Source: Anthopleura xanthogrammica (taxonomy: Eukaryota > Cnidaria > Anthozoa > Actiniaria > Actiniidae). From it: a DNA stretch of 64,000 bases. The stretch lies in the NCBI GenBank assembly GCA_964019055.1, contig OZ025220.1, positions 4,263,478-4,327,477 on the forward strand, written 5' to 3'. The notes below the pieces were generated by a model. It had not been told where the DNA came from. It made no database searches and saw only the letters and a list, made by a program, of their open reading frames with translations. Below, one piece after another: positions 22,038-32,972 of this stretch. The position numbers and the translations under genes are program-made. Within the stretch, counting starts at the first letter, position 1; each line of letters begins with the position of its first letter.

Positions 22038-25002
22038 CTAATATAAAATATCTTGTGTTTCATCATTATCTGAAAAATCTTGTGTTTCATCATCATCGTC
22101 CTCCTGTAATACAATTTTCTTGAGTGTAGTGAGATTTCTTCTTTGCTCGTTTCTGAATTCCTGGGAATCATTTTTGTCCTCTGCAAGAGTGTTTGCTTGA
22201 CTCGAGCCAGTGGAAGTTGCCATGATGTCATTATTTATCTTAAAATCCCCTCTTCTTAAAGCGATGTAGTTGGCATTGTCACTAACAGCTACGTAGTTGT
22301 TTTCTATTAGTTTCTTTGCCATTCTGTTTGCTAACTCATATTTGCCAATGCCCCTTGATTTCACATTCAGGCTTTTGCATTTTTGGACCATTTCTTTGTA
22401 GCTAACACTGCGAAAGGATACTTTTTCCCAGTGCTACTGTCAAAATCAGTTGAGCACTGTATATGCTCAGGTCCTTTGGATCAGATGAAGCTGTCAGTGA
22501 TTCCGATGGTTTTTCAGCATCCGTCATGTCAACTGAAAACAGAAGAATTCATGTGAAACTAGAAGAATGGACTATAAATAACCTTCTGAATAAATAATAG
22601 ACTACTAAAACTGTTTCACTAACTATGTTGTGACAGGTGTCAATAAATTATTATACCTCTCAGGCCACCATTAATGCACTATATTCCCCCTTACCTTGGT
22701 CGTTTTCTCCTGCTTTCCTAGCACGTTTAGCTGGTGGACTTGGTTTCTATTAGAAATTTACAGCTAATTAATTTAAGGACTAGTTTTATTCATGTCTGCT
22801 CTATTTAAAATGTAATTGGACACAAAGTTATCCAATGCTCAACTGATCAGCCTGATATGAATTAAATTGTCCATATGTTCAAATGTAGGTCTAGTGAGTT
22901 ACATGAATTCAGACAGCTGTATTAATCCACCTTAAATTTGCACCTGAGATATCACTAACTAAAAGGTATCATTATTTATCGTGACAATTTTGGTTAGGAT
23001 TGGCTCTTCACACATTTAATTCTAGTTTAATTTATTAAAATTGAAAGTTAAGGACCAATATTAACTGCAATGAAAAAAAATTACCTCAAAATCATATCCA
23101 TCTTCTATTCTTCTGTTTTTTTCGGAGCACCAAGTTAAAATATGCTTTCTTATGCAATCTGTGTGATCAATCAATAAAAAATCAGACTAATGTTATTATC
23201 TTAGAAATTTAATTCATGCAAATTTTTCACATGCTTATTGAAAGGCACTAGCATTTTTATGTGGGTGTCTAAAAACTCATAAGCTATAAGCTATTAGACC
23301 AATGAATTTGACTATGTAAAGTTTGAACAAAAACTGACAGTTTATATAATGTTTATAAAATTAATTTACCTTTTCCAAAACCAATCTCTGGTATTGCTGG
23401 AAGAGGCTCCAGTGCCAACACCATTTCTGATAACAAGAAGGTATTGGTGTTGTTGTTCTTGAAATATATTTTATTATTACCAGGCCATCTCTTTTTACAT
23501 TCTTCCCTTATCAATCCTAACCTGCATTACACATAAAAAAGAGATTGTGTTCCAAAAATGACTAAAGATTATGAATGATAAGTATCGAAGTCATAAAAAT
23601 ACATAAATTTCTTACTTTTCATTGTATAACTTCTTTTGTTCTACATCCAGGGAATCTTTTAATTCATTGTTCATTTTACACTTTGTTCTAGTTAAGTCTT
23701 CATCCTTGCCAGTATCATTATCAACCTGCTCAGCCACAGTGACTCCAACTGATGGTTTCTTATGAGCTATACAAAATAGAATAATTCAATATATCTTGCA
23801 AATACTGATTTGGCAATTTAATACACTTTCCATGTTTGGACTTTCTTGTGCACACAATTAACATTTAAATGAATGCCCATTTGTGCATTGATTGTCAGTT
23901 GACGCTGATTTGTGAAGATGGATAATTCACACTATTAATACAACTATTGGCACAAATGAATTTCCACTTCCGACTTTAATGCAAAGGGTGTATTACAAAT
24001 ACATGTACATATTCAATGTACTTTTATTCAATTCAAATGTATTTGTGTTTATTTAACAAAAATATCATATTGCATTGTCTACAGCAAATTTTAATGAGTA
24101 TAGTATGGTGTATAATATTGTGTATAGCATAGTAGAGTATAAAGTATAGTGTATAGTATAGATAGCATAGTAAAGTATACATTGTAAAGTAACATTAAGT
24201 GAGAGAGTATACTGACCTGCAACCAATTTCTGTATACGTTTTAAAACAGTTAGTTGTTCCCCCATCAACTTGATGCCCATATCAGCCAAACAATTTCTGT
24301 CCAGCATAATAAGGGACTCACCAAAAATTCCAGCATCTTTGCAATGGTGATAAAAATAATTACCAATAATTCATTTTATCAGCTCAACACATTTAACCTA
24401 TTTACCCACTCACATTATACTTCTTTTTATCACCTAAGAATTTAATACATACCTTCAAAGAGTTTTGTGTAGCTTATGTCTTCCATGCTCTCTAACCATG
24501 ATGAAACCTCCCCTGTAGTCCATTCTGAAGTACAAAATTAAATAAATAAAAAAGTATATAATCAACAGGGTTCGTACTAAGCTTATAGTTTTGTCGCACA
24601 ATCCCAGAAATTTTCAAATAGCTTTTAAGTCTACTAGTGCTTTCGAAAGTGGGCTAATTCCACGCCTATGTCGGATTGTCTTTCGTGTACTGGTGTACAA
24701 GGGCGTTTCATTTTTTTTACTTTGACTTCCTTTTCATAGGACTTATATTTACATGTTATAGAGTTTCATGATACTCTTAATTTTACTTTAATATTAGCTT
24801 ACAGCTGAAAAAAGAGACCGAGGTGTAAATTAATAATGTTCCTTGCAAGCTCCGGCCTCGCTCTACCCTGCGCTCTGTTCGCAGGCCGGTAGCCGTCGTT
24901 CGGCCATGTAAACAGGTCTTCGTTTATAACGTCAACGTTAAATTTTAACTTTCCTTTACAAGGTTTCAAACAAACTTACTTACCTTCGACATTTTTGGAC
25001 AT
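22038..25002 (-). CDS. Element B accessory protein with SAM domain and winged-helix-like C-terminus (8 exons)
   Basis: Eight exons join with GT-AG introns and matching phases: 24984-25002, 24453-24524, 24217-24336, 23616-23766, 23370-23521, 23085-23158, 22695-22746 and 22038-22532. The start is the ATG at 25002 (MSKNVE). Exons 2-3 form a SAM domain (EWTTGEVSSWLESMEDISYT ... GIFGESLIMLDRNCLADMGI ... LKRIQKL), a helical oligomerisation module. The middle includes LIREECKKRWPGNNKIYF and a basic KRARK stretch, a possible nuclear signal. The last exon has a C-terminal block (GIGKYELANRMAKKLIENNY) like that of the element A accessory protein, then an acidic tail. One extra A in an A5 run near 22425 shifts the frame in exon 8; this could be a mutation or a base-calling error. 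The gene is divergent to the transposase, as in A. The proposed role is a multimerising binder of the ACCAA arrays. Confidence 0.7.
24060..24200. repeat. TATAG-type degenerate microsatellite
   Basis: Runs of GTATAG/TATAGTAT within the third intron of the SAM-domain gene. Simple-sequence expansion, no coding value. Confidence 0.7.
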
Positions 25003-25325
25003 CTTTCTCGCTTTCTTTAATAAACAGCTTCAGTATTAAACAAATTAGATTCCAACTTCAAGAAGATACTTCCAAGTGAGAAAAAGATGGGTTGGTTTAG
25101 GCGGGAAAAGTTAGAAGTCCCGGATAATATTCATTTCGAGGGATTCTGGGTAATCCAAAGGAATCCCAAAATAGTGAAATAGTGCAAAAATCGTGACATA
25201 TCACTGATGTATTTACAAAGTTTGACAGGATAATATTCCTCAATAATGTTCATGGAACAAATGTCTGATAATTTGCCAGCAAATTTGGGCAACAACTGGA
25301 ACAACATAACAATGACTAGTGTTTA
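25003..25325. other. Element B promoter region, truncated, and junction with the gypsy element
   Basis: The left part is the 5' side of the SAM-domain gene (GGCGGGAAAA at about 25100 resembles an E2F-type site). By analogy with A, the transposase 5' exon should follow, but it is absent: roughly 0.7 kb of transposase coding sequence has been lost. The segment also runs up to the pol stop of the gypsy element, where a 3' LTR should lie. I find no copy of the 29208-29342 LTR here. Confidence 0.5.
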
Positions 25326-28300
25326 CTATGTTAGCACATAGTCTTTCAAGTGTCCTGGGACTTTCGTCTCTCTCGAAGGTCTTGTTGGAGGTGGCGGCTC
25401 TTCGACGACGGGTGTGTCAGCCTCAAGGTCAGCATCCTGAAGATATCTTTTGACCTCTGTAACATTTCTCCTGTAGTCTACTCCTTCAGGTGATGTGACT
25501 ACAACCTCACTCCCACTCTTGCTTGTGACTTCATACTGTTCATCCTCAAATGTAGTGGTCAGCTTATTTGCCTTTCTCTGTTTTAGTAGGACAGTATCTC
25601 CTGGCACAATATCATTCCCCCTTGCACCTCGTCTAGCATCAGCGTAGTCCACCCTCTTTTGTTTGGACTCAGAGTCTTTGTCTTTTGCCTCAGCATACAT
25701 TTGGGTAGATAGATCTGTCAGCTGGGGTAGTTTTGACTTCATTTCTCTATTGAATAGCAGTTTGCTTGGGGTGATACCTGTGCTACTGTGTGGTGTTGTC
25801 CTGTAAGCCACAAGAAACTTCCTTAGTTCAGCCTGCATGTCCTTCTTTTCTGCATGGGCAATCTTTAAGATCTTGAGAAGGCTTCGATTTTGTCGCTCTA
25901 CTTCACCGTTTGCCTGAGGCCATAGTGGTGTTGACGTACTGTGGCTTATACCGTTCTCTGCTAGGTATGACTTGAACTCCTCTGATGCAAATTGGGGACC
26001 GTTGTCAGTCCTCAGGGTTGCAGGAAGGCCATGAGTACAGAAGATCTTGTCGAGGCTCTCAATGACCTTTGTAGCTGTCGTAGACCTCATGATGTCAACC
26101 TCAAAGTATCTGCTAAAAAAATCAACAACAACAAAAACATATTCCCCTGATGGGAGTGGACCCATCAGGTCAGCAGCCAAGTACTGCCAGGGTTGACTTG
26201 GGAATGCAGTGGGCTTTAGTGGCTCTGGCGGGGTTGGCTGGCCAACAAGTTGACAGCCATGGCAAACTTTGCACTTGTCTTCTGCCTCTTTATCCATTCC
26301 GGGCCACCATAGCTTGGTGCGCAATCTTTGTTTCGTCTTGACAACTCCCTGATGTCCCTCGTGTGCTAATTGAACGGCTCGGCAGCGTAATGTTGTGGGT
26401 ATAACTAGTCGCGTACCCCTTAGTACTAACTTACCTAAGGTGGAAAGTTCATTTCTCACTGCTTTGTACTGGGACGGGATGTTATCCCACTCCCCCGTTG
26501 ATATGCATAGTCTCAGTCTTACTATCTCAGGATTACAAGCTGATTCTTCTTCGATTTCTTGGATGGTCATTGCATTTGGTGTGGCCATGTCAGCGACATT
26601 GCGAATATATTCTTCAGCATCTGAGTTTACGCACAGTCCCTTGATGTTGGATAGCCGTGACAATGAATCTGCTATGTTACTATCTCCTGGTATGTACTTC
26701 ACAGTGAAGTTATAGGGTTGGAGTCGCAGTACCCACCTTTCGATCCGTGCTGGAATTGGTGACTTGGTGGTGTAGATGGTCTCAAGTGGTTTGTGGTCTG
26801 TCAAGAGCGTAAACTCCACTCCGTATAAGTACAGGTTGAACCTTTCACTAGCCCACACGATTCCTAGGGCCTCCTTTTCTGTCTGAGAGTATCTCTGTTC
26901 AACCTCTGTGAGACTCCGGCTGGCATAGGCTACGACTCGCTCGACTCCATTCTTTACTTGGGTGAGGACGGCACCGAGGCCTACTGGACTTGCATCTGCA
27001 GTAAGTTTGGTCTCTTCAGCATTCCTATCAAAGTACGCCAGGGTTTCAGAATTGGCTAAATCACTTTTAAGTGTGTCAAATGCCCTTTCATGTACATTAT
27101 TCCAATGGAATGGTGTTCCTTTCTTGGTAAGTCTGCAAAGGGGTTCTGCTGTAGTAGCTAGGTTGGGTACAAATCGTGCGCTAAAATTCACAAGTCCAAG
27201 AAAACTGCGAACTTCTCCTGCATTTTGGGGCTCTTTTGCACTGGCTACCGCCTCTACTCTTGATTCCGTGGGACCGATACCCTTTTGGGAGAGCAAATAT
27301 CCCATAAAGGTCAGTTCTGGCATTCCCAGCAGGCATTTTGTTTTGTTTAGTGTGAGGCCTTTCTCTCTGATGCAATTGAGTGTTTCTCGTAGTCTTTGGT
27401 CGTGCTCTTCCACTGTACTTCCATACACAATTATGTCGTCGTGAATGTTATAAGCGCCATCAACACCAACTAGAACCTGTTGGATTACATGTTGGTACAG
27501 TTCTGGTGCAGAGCTTATACCAAACATGAGTCTCTTGTATCTAAACAGTCCCTTATGTGTTATGAAGGTGGTAATATTCCTGGACTCCTCTTCTAACTCT
27601 ATCTGGTGGAACCCCCATTTTAGGTCAAGTTTGCTGAACACTTTGCTTCCATTGATGTTATACAAAACCTCATCTACTGTGGGTATGGGGTGACGTTCAC
27701 GGATAATTGCCTCATTAGCTTTCCTCATGTCTACACACAGTCTTATGTCACCCCCTGACTTTGGAACAACCACGACTGGGCTTACCCAAGGTGTTGGGCC
27801 TTCAACAGGCTCAATGATGTCTTCGCTGACCAGTTCATCAAGCTTGGCTTCCACCTTTTCTCTCAGGCCAAACGGTATGGGCCTTTGTTTTTGAGCTACA
27901 GGCTTGATAGTCTCGTCAACGTGTAGCTTGGCTGAATAATCTTTCAGTTTCCCGACTCCGCTGCAACACTCTGAAAATTCATCTAATAAGGATTGTTCCT
28001 GAATGTTGTTGACCATGATCTTTATGACCCCTAGCTCTTCGCAAGTTTGACGACCAAGTATAGGGCATGCCTTGTCCTCCACGACAACAAAGGTTGCTGT
28101 ACAGCACTTTCCTTGATAGCACATTTCAGCATCAAACTCTCCCACAACACTTAATGGCTCCTCTGCTCCATAGGCAAACAGACGCTTGTTTGTTTTCCTT
28201 GAACGACACACGATTCTTTCTCGCTTTAGCTCTATCCAGGTATCCCTGCACACTATGTTGCATGTTGATCCTGAGTCTATCAGAACATTCCTGAGCTGTA

Positions 28301-28352
28301 CTCCTCCCAGTTTGATGTTAATTTTGGGTGTTGTTTTATCATTGGGACTCAC
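25326..28352 (-). CDS. pol: Ty3/gypsy pol: protease, reverse transcriptase, RNase H, integrase
   Basis: 1008 residues, full length. Aspartic protease active site is VLIDSGST (residues 24-31). The RT follows, with DIRLCVDMRKAN, FSKLDLKWGFHQI and an active-site block IHDDIIVYG in which the usual YxDD is HDD preceded by NI. RNase H is near LTADASPVGLGAVLTQ. Integrase has the HHCC-type zinc block (H..H ... CKVCHGC), then core aspartates in AADLMGPL and RTDNGPQF and the glutamate in NGEVERQNRSLLK. A basic chromodomain-less tail ends ...HLKDYVLT. The frame is the same as gag, and the true N-terminus of the Pol segment is upstream of the listed start, directly after the TAG. No internal stops, so the enzyme set may be intact. 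Confidence 0.92.
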   Translation of the reverse strand: MSPNDKTTPKINIKLGGVQLRNVLIDSGSTCNIVCRDTWIELKRERIVCRSRKTNKRLFAYGAEEPLSVVGEFDAEMCYQGKCCTATFVVVEDKACPILGRQTCEELGVIKIMVNNIQEQSLLDEFSECCSGVGKLKDYSAKLHVDETIKPVAQKQRPIPFGLREKVEAKLDELVSEDIIEPVEGPTPWVSPVVVVPKSGGDIRLCVDMRKANEAIIRERHPIPTVDEVLYNINGSKVFSKLDLKWGFHQIELEEESRNITTFITHKGLFRYKRLMFGISSAPELYQHVIQQVLVGVDGAYNIHDDIIVYGSTVEEHDQRLRETLNCIREKGLTLNKTKCLLGMPELTFMGYLLSQKGIGPTESRVEAVASAKEPQNAGEVRSFLGLVNFSARFVPNLATTAEPLCRLTKKGTPFHWNNVHERAFDTLKSDLANSETLAYFDRNAEETKLTADASPVGLGAVLTQVKNGVERVVAYASRSLTEVEQRYSQTEKEALGIVWASERFNLYLYGVEFTLLTDHKPLETIYTTKSPIPARIERWVLRLQPYNFTVKYIPGDSNIADSLSRLSNIKGLCVNSDAEEYIRNVADMATPNAMTIQEIEEESACNPEIVRLRLCISTGEWDNIPSQYKAVRNELSTLGKLVLRGTRLVIPTTLRCRAVQLAHEGHQGVVKTKQRLRTKLWWPGMDKEAEDKCKVCHGCQLVGQPTPPEPLKPTAFPSQPWQYLAADLMGPLPSGEYVFVVVDFFSRYFEVDIMRSTTATKVIESLDKIFCTHGLPATLRTDNGPQFASEEFKSYLAENGISHSTSTPLWPQANGEVERQNRSLLKILKIAHAEKKDMQAELRKFLVAYRTTPHSSTGITPSKLLFNREMKSKLPQLTDLSTQMYAEAKDKDSESKQKRVDYADARRGARGNDIVPGDTVLLKQRKANKLTTTFEDEQYEVTSKSGSEVVVTSPEGVDYRRNVTEVKRYLQDADLEADTPVVEEPPPPTRPSRETKVPGHLKDYVLT

Positions 28353-28397
28353 AGCAAAGGCATAGTCTCTCTCTTCCTCTTCAGTGACAGAGCGAAC

Positions 28398-29174
28398 CTA
28401 GCGTTTGGTATTGATTGGTTTTGGTTCGGTGGGTTTTGAGCGGCAACACTTGGCAAAGTGTCCGGTCCTTTTACAGTTGTTGCAAGTGGCTGACCTTGCC
28501 TTGCACTCCGGGTCATTCCTGTAGTGTCCCCTCAGACCACAACTGTAGCAGCTCCCTGGCTTCATGCTGCCTTGTTTTCCTATGTTGTTAACTTGTTCAG
28601 GGGGTCTTTGGTCACTTTCGATGGACTTCGCCTGTCTCTCTGCCGATTCCATTGCTCTGGCTAGTTCTTGTGCTCGTTTTAGGGTCAATAAGCCACCAGC
28701 TTCCAGTAGTTTTTTCCGTAAACTATGCGACCGGCACTTATCGATTAACTGATCACGGATGTGTTCAGATTTTTTATCGCCAAAATCACAATTTTCAGTG
28801 AGTTGAAACAATCTTGTGACGAATTGATCAACAGTTTCTGACTCTTCTTGGTTAGCTTGGCGAAACTGGTGTCTCTCAAACGGCACGTTGACTTGTGGCG
28901 CGAAATAATGGTCCAACGTACGCATTGCTTTGTCGTATTCTTTATCGTCTTCGCCAACTGGTCCAGGGTCTGTTAGAGTGTGGTAGATATCCTGCACATC
29001 AGAGCCAGCACAGTGGAGAAGTAGTGCCTTCCGTTGTGGATCCTTTTCGACGCCTTTTGCCACTAAAAAAAACTCAAACGACCGTTTCCAACGCTTCCAG
29101 CGAGGCCCCATGCTCGTCGGGTTGCTTTTGCAGTCAAACGGCGCGATATTTCCGATTTCCATGATTGAAGACAT
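28398..29174 (-). CDS. gag: Ty3/gypsy gag with two zinc knuckles
   Basis: 258 residues. The capsid-like domain is helical (RWKRWKRSFEFFLVAKGVEK, then DQFVTRLFQLTENC). Near the C-terminus are two CCHC-type knuckles, CYSCGLRGHYRNDPEC and CNNCKRTGHFAKCC, for nucleic-acid packaging. The ORF ends in a TAG at 28398-28400, and pol continues in the same frame. The ATG at 29174 is the first in frame, 19 bases downstream of the primer binding site. Confidence 0.9.
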   Translation of the reverse strand: MSSIMEIGNIAPFDCKSNPTSMGPRWKRWKRSFEFFLVAKGVEKDPQRKALLLHCAGSDVQDIYHTLTDPGPVGEDDKEYDKAMRTLDHYFAPQVNVPFERHQFRQANQEESETVDQFVTRLFQLTENCDFGDKKSEHIRDQLIDKCRSHSLRKKLLEAGGLLTLKRAQELARAMESAERQAKSIESDQRPPEQVNNIGKQGSMKPGSCYSCGLRGHYRNDPECKARSATCNNCKRTGHFAKCCRSKPTEPKPINTKR

Positions 29175-29192
29175 GTCTCGTAGATTGTTTTA

Positions 29193-29205
29193 ATCCTCGT
29201 CGCCA
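29193..29205 (-). other. Primer binding site of the gypsy element (tRNA-Ser type)
   Basis: The minus strand reads TGGCGACGAGGAT, two bases after the LTR. The plus strand, ATCCTCGTCGCCA, equals the 3' end of animal tRNA-Ser(GCU) with CCA as I know it. Minus-strand DNA synthesis would be primed here. Confidence 0.75.
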
Positions 29206-29207
29206 AT

Positions 29208-29342
29208 TGTAGTACTTATGGACAATAAACAACGCATTTAAGTCTTGGTTCAACGCATCTAAGCTCGCTTTATTATCCCATGTGCTTTCTCTCTCCAATA
29301 CATACCATAATATATCCCATACACAGGGACCCCGACACTACA
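29208..29342 (-). repeat. 5' LTR of the gypsy element (135 bp)
   Basis: Bounded by TG...CA with inverted ends TGTAGT...ACTACA. On the coding strand it has a TATA-like GGATATATTATGG and an AATAAA signal. It abuts the primer site with a 2-base spacer. Only this copy is present. Confidence 0.8.
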
Positions 29343-32300
29343 GTCCAGACCACCCAAATCACTATGGCCTCATGGAGTCGCAATATGAGTACTGTCCATA
29401 CTGTGGCCAAACAGGCAGCATTCCTTATTATTACATGAGTTTAATTGATAGGGTCAAGTCTTGGTGTTCGTGTAAAGAAATGTGTCATAAAATGACAGCT
29501 CACTGGAGAGATAAGCATCACTGGCTCCCTGATGAATCTAGAGTAGGCTGGGGTTGGCCTCAAAAACATGAGTTGTGGGATGGGACTAGATGGGCTGAAC
29601 TTTCCTATTTCTGGAATCCAAATAAAGCATGGTATTTACCAGCAAGATGTACTTTTTGGGGCTGTGGAAACATTGTATATGCAGAGGTTATGATGCAATC
29701 ACCTACTAAGAATGATGGAGTCACTCGTGAAGTGGTTTGTCAGGAATGTGGTTCTTCATTTGAACACATTCCCGTTGAAGTCAGAGGTGATCCACGAAAC
29801 ATAGCCTACACAGGTATGACTCTAACCAATGGTGTTTGAGATCACCAAGGTTTAGCATAAAAGAATGAAACGGGTTCACACTTAAAGCTATAATCTGCAA
29901 ATTGTGGGATTATATGGTGCTATACTCACATTCTTGTACCCAGATCCTTCTCAGCTTGCCCATGGAAAATCAAAGTACATATGTAATCTAACCAATTGTA
30001 AAAATATAATGTGTGCAATAAAGTTCAGTTCTGATCTTTTTATCTTTTAGGGCACTGGGATGGCTGGCAGCCTTTCTCCTCTCCATTTCGTGGATGTGGT
30101 GCAATTGAAGTATCAATTGCAACAATGGAAAAGTTAGACAGATGCCACAAAGATGAGGTTTATGTCGTTGGCTTTGTTCCAAGCTATCTCATTCCTAATA
30201 AAAGAAGTGATTCATTGGATCCTTTTTTGGAGCCACTCATAAGGGATCTGGAAGATGGCTTCATTGATGGTATACGCGTGAACTATAAACTTCAAATTGA
30301 AAATATTGCACCAGGAAGTGCAGTTATACGACACTTACTTCTTTGTTGGAAAGGTGATCATAATGGCCAGTGTGAAGCAGGAAAATTTATCAATTGTGGT
30401 AAAAAGCCCTGTCGTCGATGTAACTTGGAAGCAGTTTGGATTGAGGCATCAAATCATTACTACTATCCTAGATTCAGAAAGCAAGGGAGATACTCTAATG
30501 GAAAAAAAAGCATCATAGATAGCATAGATGAAATAAAGGATATTGATCAAGAAGAACGTATTTCTGTGAAGTCAGCCAAAGCAAAGGATTCTGGATATAC
30601 AGGTCTATCAATATTCCATAGGCTTTATCCTCTGAATGGGTTTTTATACACGCCGGGCCTGAAGCGATCATAAACGCGCCATTTTAGCAATTGCTGAAAT
30701 TGAGCTAGAAATTAATTTTTCTCTTAATTCCTTTCGCTTTTTAGCAAGACCAGCTACTGGAAACCTGTCCCTCGAGATGGCTTTTGTGCTCGCGTCCCTT
30801 TTTACCCATTCGAGGCTGAACCAAATGGCACTTTAAACTCCCTTCTCTGTCATGTCACTAAGAAGTTAGCTCTCAACTTCGAAAATGCGGAACCAATTTA
30901 TGGAAGCTAATGACATTTTTGCTGTTAAGACCTAGAATAAAAGAAAAAGAACAACGTTTATCTAGGTATCTATCGTTTTCGATTTTGTAAATATTCATTT
31001 TTCGATGCTAGAAAAGCTTTTTTTCCCAAAAAACCCTGGAAAACGTAAGGCCTAATTTAAGAACACTACCCTTATAGTCAAAGTTAAAGAAAACAATTCA
31101 AATTTACCCTTAAGAGTCCAAACAACCAGCAAAAGAAAGGTCGTTCTTCTGGTCTTCAAATATGGCCGTCAAGTCCTCTGCAAACGCAGGCACATCCAAG
31201 CGATGAAATGAAATGCATATCATTTGAAATCTGATTCCAAAGACCAACGTGGCCGCCATATTTAGATATAAAACTGCTGGCCAATTTGGCGTATATTTTG
31301 AGCGCGCAGGCCCGGCGTGATATGACTGTGATCTTGTCTTTGATGAAATGCATGTTTTGCCACTAAACATTGTTAAACATCACATACAGTTGTTGGTTGA
31401 TGATGAAAATGAGGATTTTTGTGATATCAATTGGAATAAAGTTGATGAAAGACTTGAGAGTTTCCCCTGGACACCTGAACACAAAGCAGGAAGGATACCA
31501 AAAGCGATCTCAAGAAGGTTTAACTATTGGAAAGCTGAAGAACTTACTCTGTTTGTATTTCCAGCAGCAGAAATATGCTTTTCTGGAATGTTGGATAGTA
31601 ACCATTATCACATCCTTGTGTGTCTTTGTCGGATTGTGGAATTTACTGTAAATCATTCAAGAAATGGTTGGACAGAGGAAGAGGCAAAAACATTCCATGA
31701 AATGTGTTTAAGGTATGGAACATTAATTGAAGAAACTTATGGAGTCAACAAATGTGTGATCACTTTGCACAGTATCCTTCATTTTTACGAGGATATTCAG
31801 CGGTTTGGTTCTTTGGATAACTACTCGTGCTGGACAGAGGAAAGGGCTGTACACAATTACATCAAGAAGTCCAATAACTGCAAAAATATAGAAGTGACAT
31901 TTGCTTTAAGTGAATTGAGACAGGAACTTCTTAAAATCAGAAGAATTACTCAACAGACAACCCAGCCAAGTGCAAACAAATTTAGTTCAGAGCAGGTAAA
32001 CATTGTAAACTAACATGTACATTTTTAATTATCTATATCATTCTTTTTTATATGAATACAGATATCTATTTTGGGAATTACATAAAGCACATGAATGTTT
32101 TGTTGTCCTTTTCTTGTATACATATAATAAAATTGATGAATTTTACTTTGTAGGCTTGGGCTCATTCCTTGGCATCTGCTAAAATGCTACTTGAAGAAGC
32201 CAGAGGTACAAGAGATGAAAGAAGGTTAAGTCATGGTGTCATTGTTGGTGGGCAGCGGTGGTGTGAAATTGATGTTCAAGACAGATTGACCATTGCTGCA

Positions 32301-32972
32301 GCTAAGGATGTTCTGATTGAGGATGTATCACAGATGGCACTAACAGCAAGGAGTCTTTGGAAACCAGACATTTCATTTGGAGGACTCCTTTACAGAGCTG
32401 GTACTTTTGCAATGTTTGTACATCCTGAAGAAGGGGATACAGTTGTTGAGCTAAGAAAATTTGTATCCTTCAAAGTGGATGGCTGTGCTCTAGTTTGTGC
32501 TTATGCCGAGGAGTACAAATATTGTGAGCATATAGATGGGGATATGAGGTGTGTCAGACCTACACAAAACACTATCATGATTGAAGCTGAATTAATAAGT
32601 AGAAAAGTAATGCTCACTCAAATGCTTAATCAGGAGGATGATGAAGATGAAGAGTTGATGTATACCCTTGTTGACTACAAGCGACGTATATTTCCTGTTA
32701 CATCTGGTACTGTTGTCATCCCATATTATCCAGAAGAACATGATATGGTGGAAGTAAAAGGTGATGATGGAGAAAAATGGATGGCACATGTCAATAAGTT
32801 CTCCATTGCAAGAAAAACAATCAAAGCTAGATTCTTTCAACAACATCCCACTCAACAGCATAAGTGGATTCCAGAGCAAAGTCCAGATCAGGTTATTCAT
32901 TTTGATAGTATTCTTTCAATTGCAACAGGGGTATGGGATGTGAAGTATACTTGTTGGAGCAAGGAAATCTGA
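29343..32972 (+). pseudogene. Element B transposase, EnSpm/CACTA TNP2-like, 5'-truncated and MITE-interrupted
   Basis: Begins directly at the LTR edge with SPDHPNHYGLMESQYEYCPY, aligning to about residue 225 of the element A enzyme. Exons are 29343-29813, 30051-31995 (broken by the MITE at 30649-31319) and 32154-32972, with matching phases and GT-AG introns. Core motifs are GHWDGWQ, DPFLEPLIRDL, CWKGDHNGQCE, CRRC, LVFDEMH, TLHSILHFYEDI and TEERAVHNYIKK, parallel to element A. The C-terminal exon has no frameshift and ends in a BAH/Tudor-like beta domain (VVIPYYPEEHDMVEVKGDD). Apart from the lost 5' end and the MITE the frame is open, so the copy died by insertions rather than by slow decay. 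Confidence 0.85.
30649..31319. mobile_element. 671-bp CACTA-like MITE inside the element B transposase
   Basis: The ends are a perfect 13-bp inverted pair, CACGCCGGGCCTG at 30649 and its complement ending at 31319. The flanks carry a 3-bp ATA duplication (30646-30648 and 31320-31322). Removing the insert and one ATA restores the transposase frame (NGFL then YDCDLVFDEMH). There is no coding capacity. The CAC...GTG ends and 3-bp duplication suggest mobilisation by an EnSpm/CACTA enzyme of another subfamily. Confidence 0.88.

Larger units (their letters stand above)
25326..29342 (-). mobile_element. Ty3/gypsy LTR retrotransposon lacking its 3' LTR
   Basis: In minus-strand order: 5' LTR (29342-29208), tRNA-Ser-type primer site (29205-29193), gag (29174-28398), in-frame TAG, pol (28397-25326). 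The pol order protease, RT, RNase H, integrase is Ty3/gypsy. There is no envelope-like ORF. The 3' LTR is missing, and the host element's transposase 5' end is missing at the same junction. A post-insertion deletion is the simplest explanation. Confidence 0.9.

Noticed and set aside
24065..24307. 80-codon minus-strand ORF ending in a Tyr/Thr/Ile repeat
   Set aside because: Only its first part is real, as exon 3 of the SAM-domain gene (24217-24336). The rest reads through a donor site into a TATAG microsatellite.
26150..27444. Plus-strand ORFs of 63-160 codons across the gypsy pol region
   Set aside because: Shadows of the minus-strand pol ORF, which carries all catalytic motifs.
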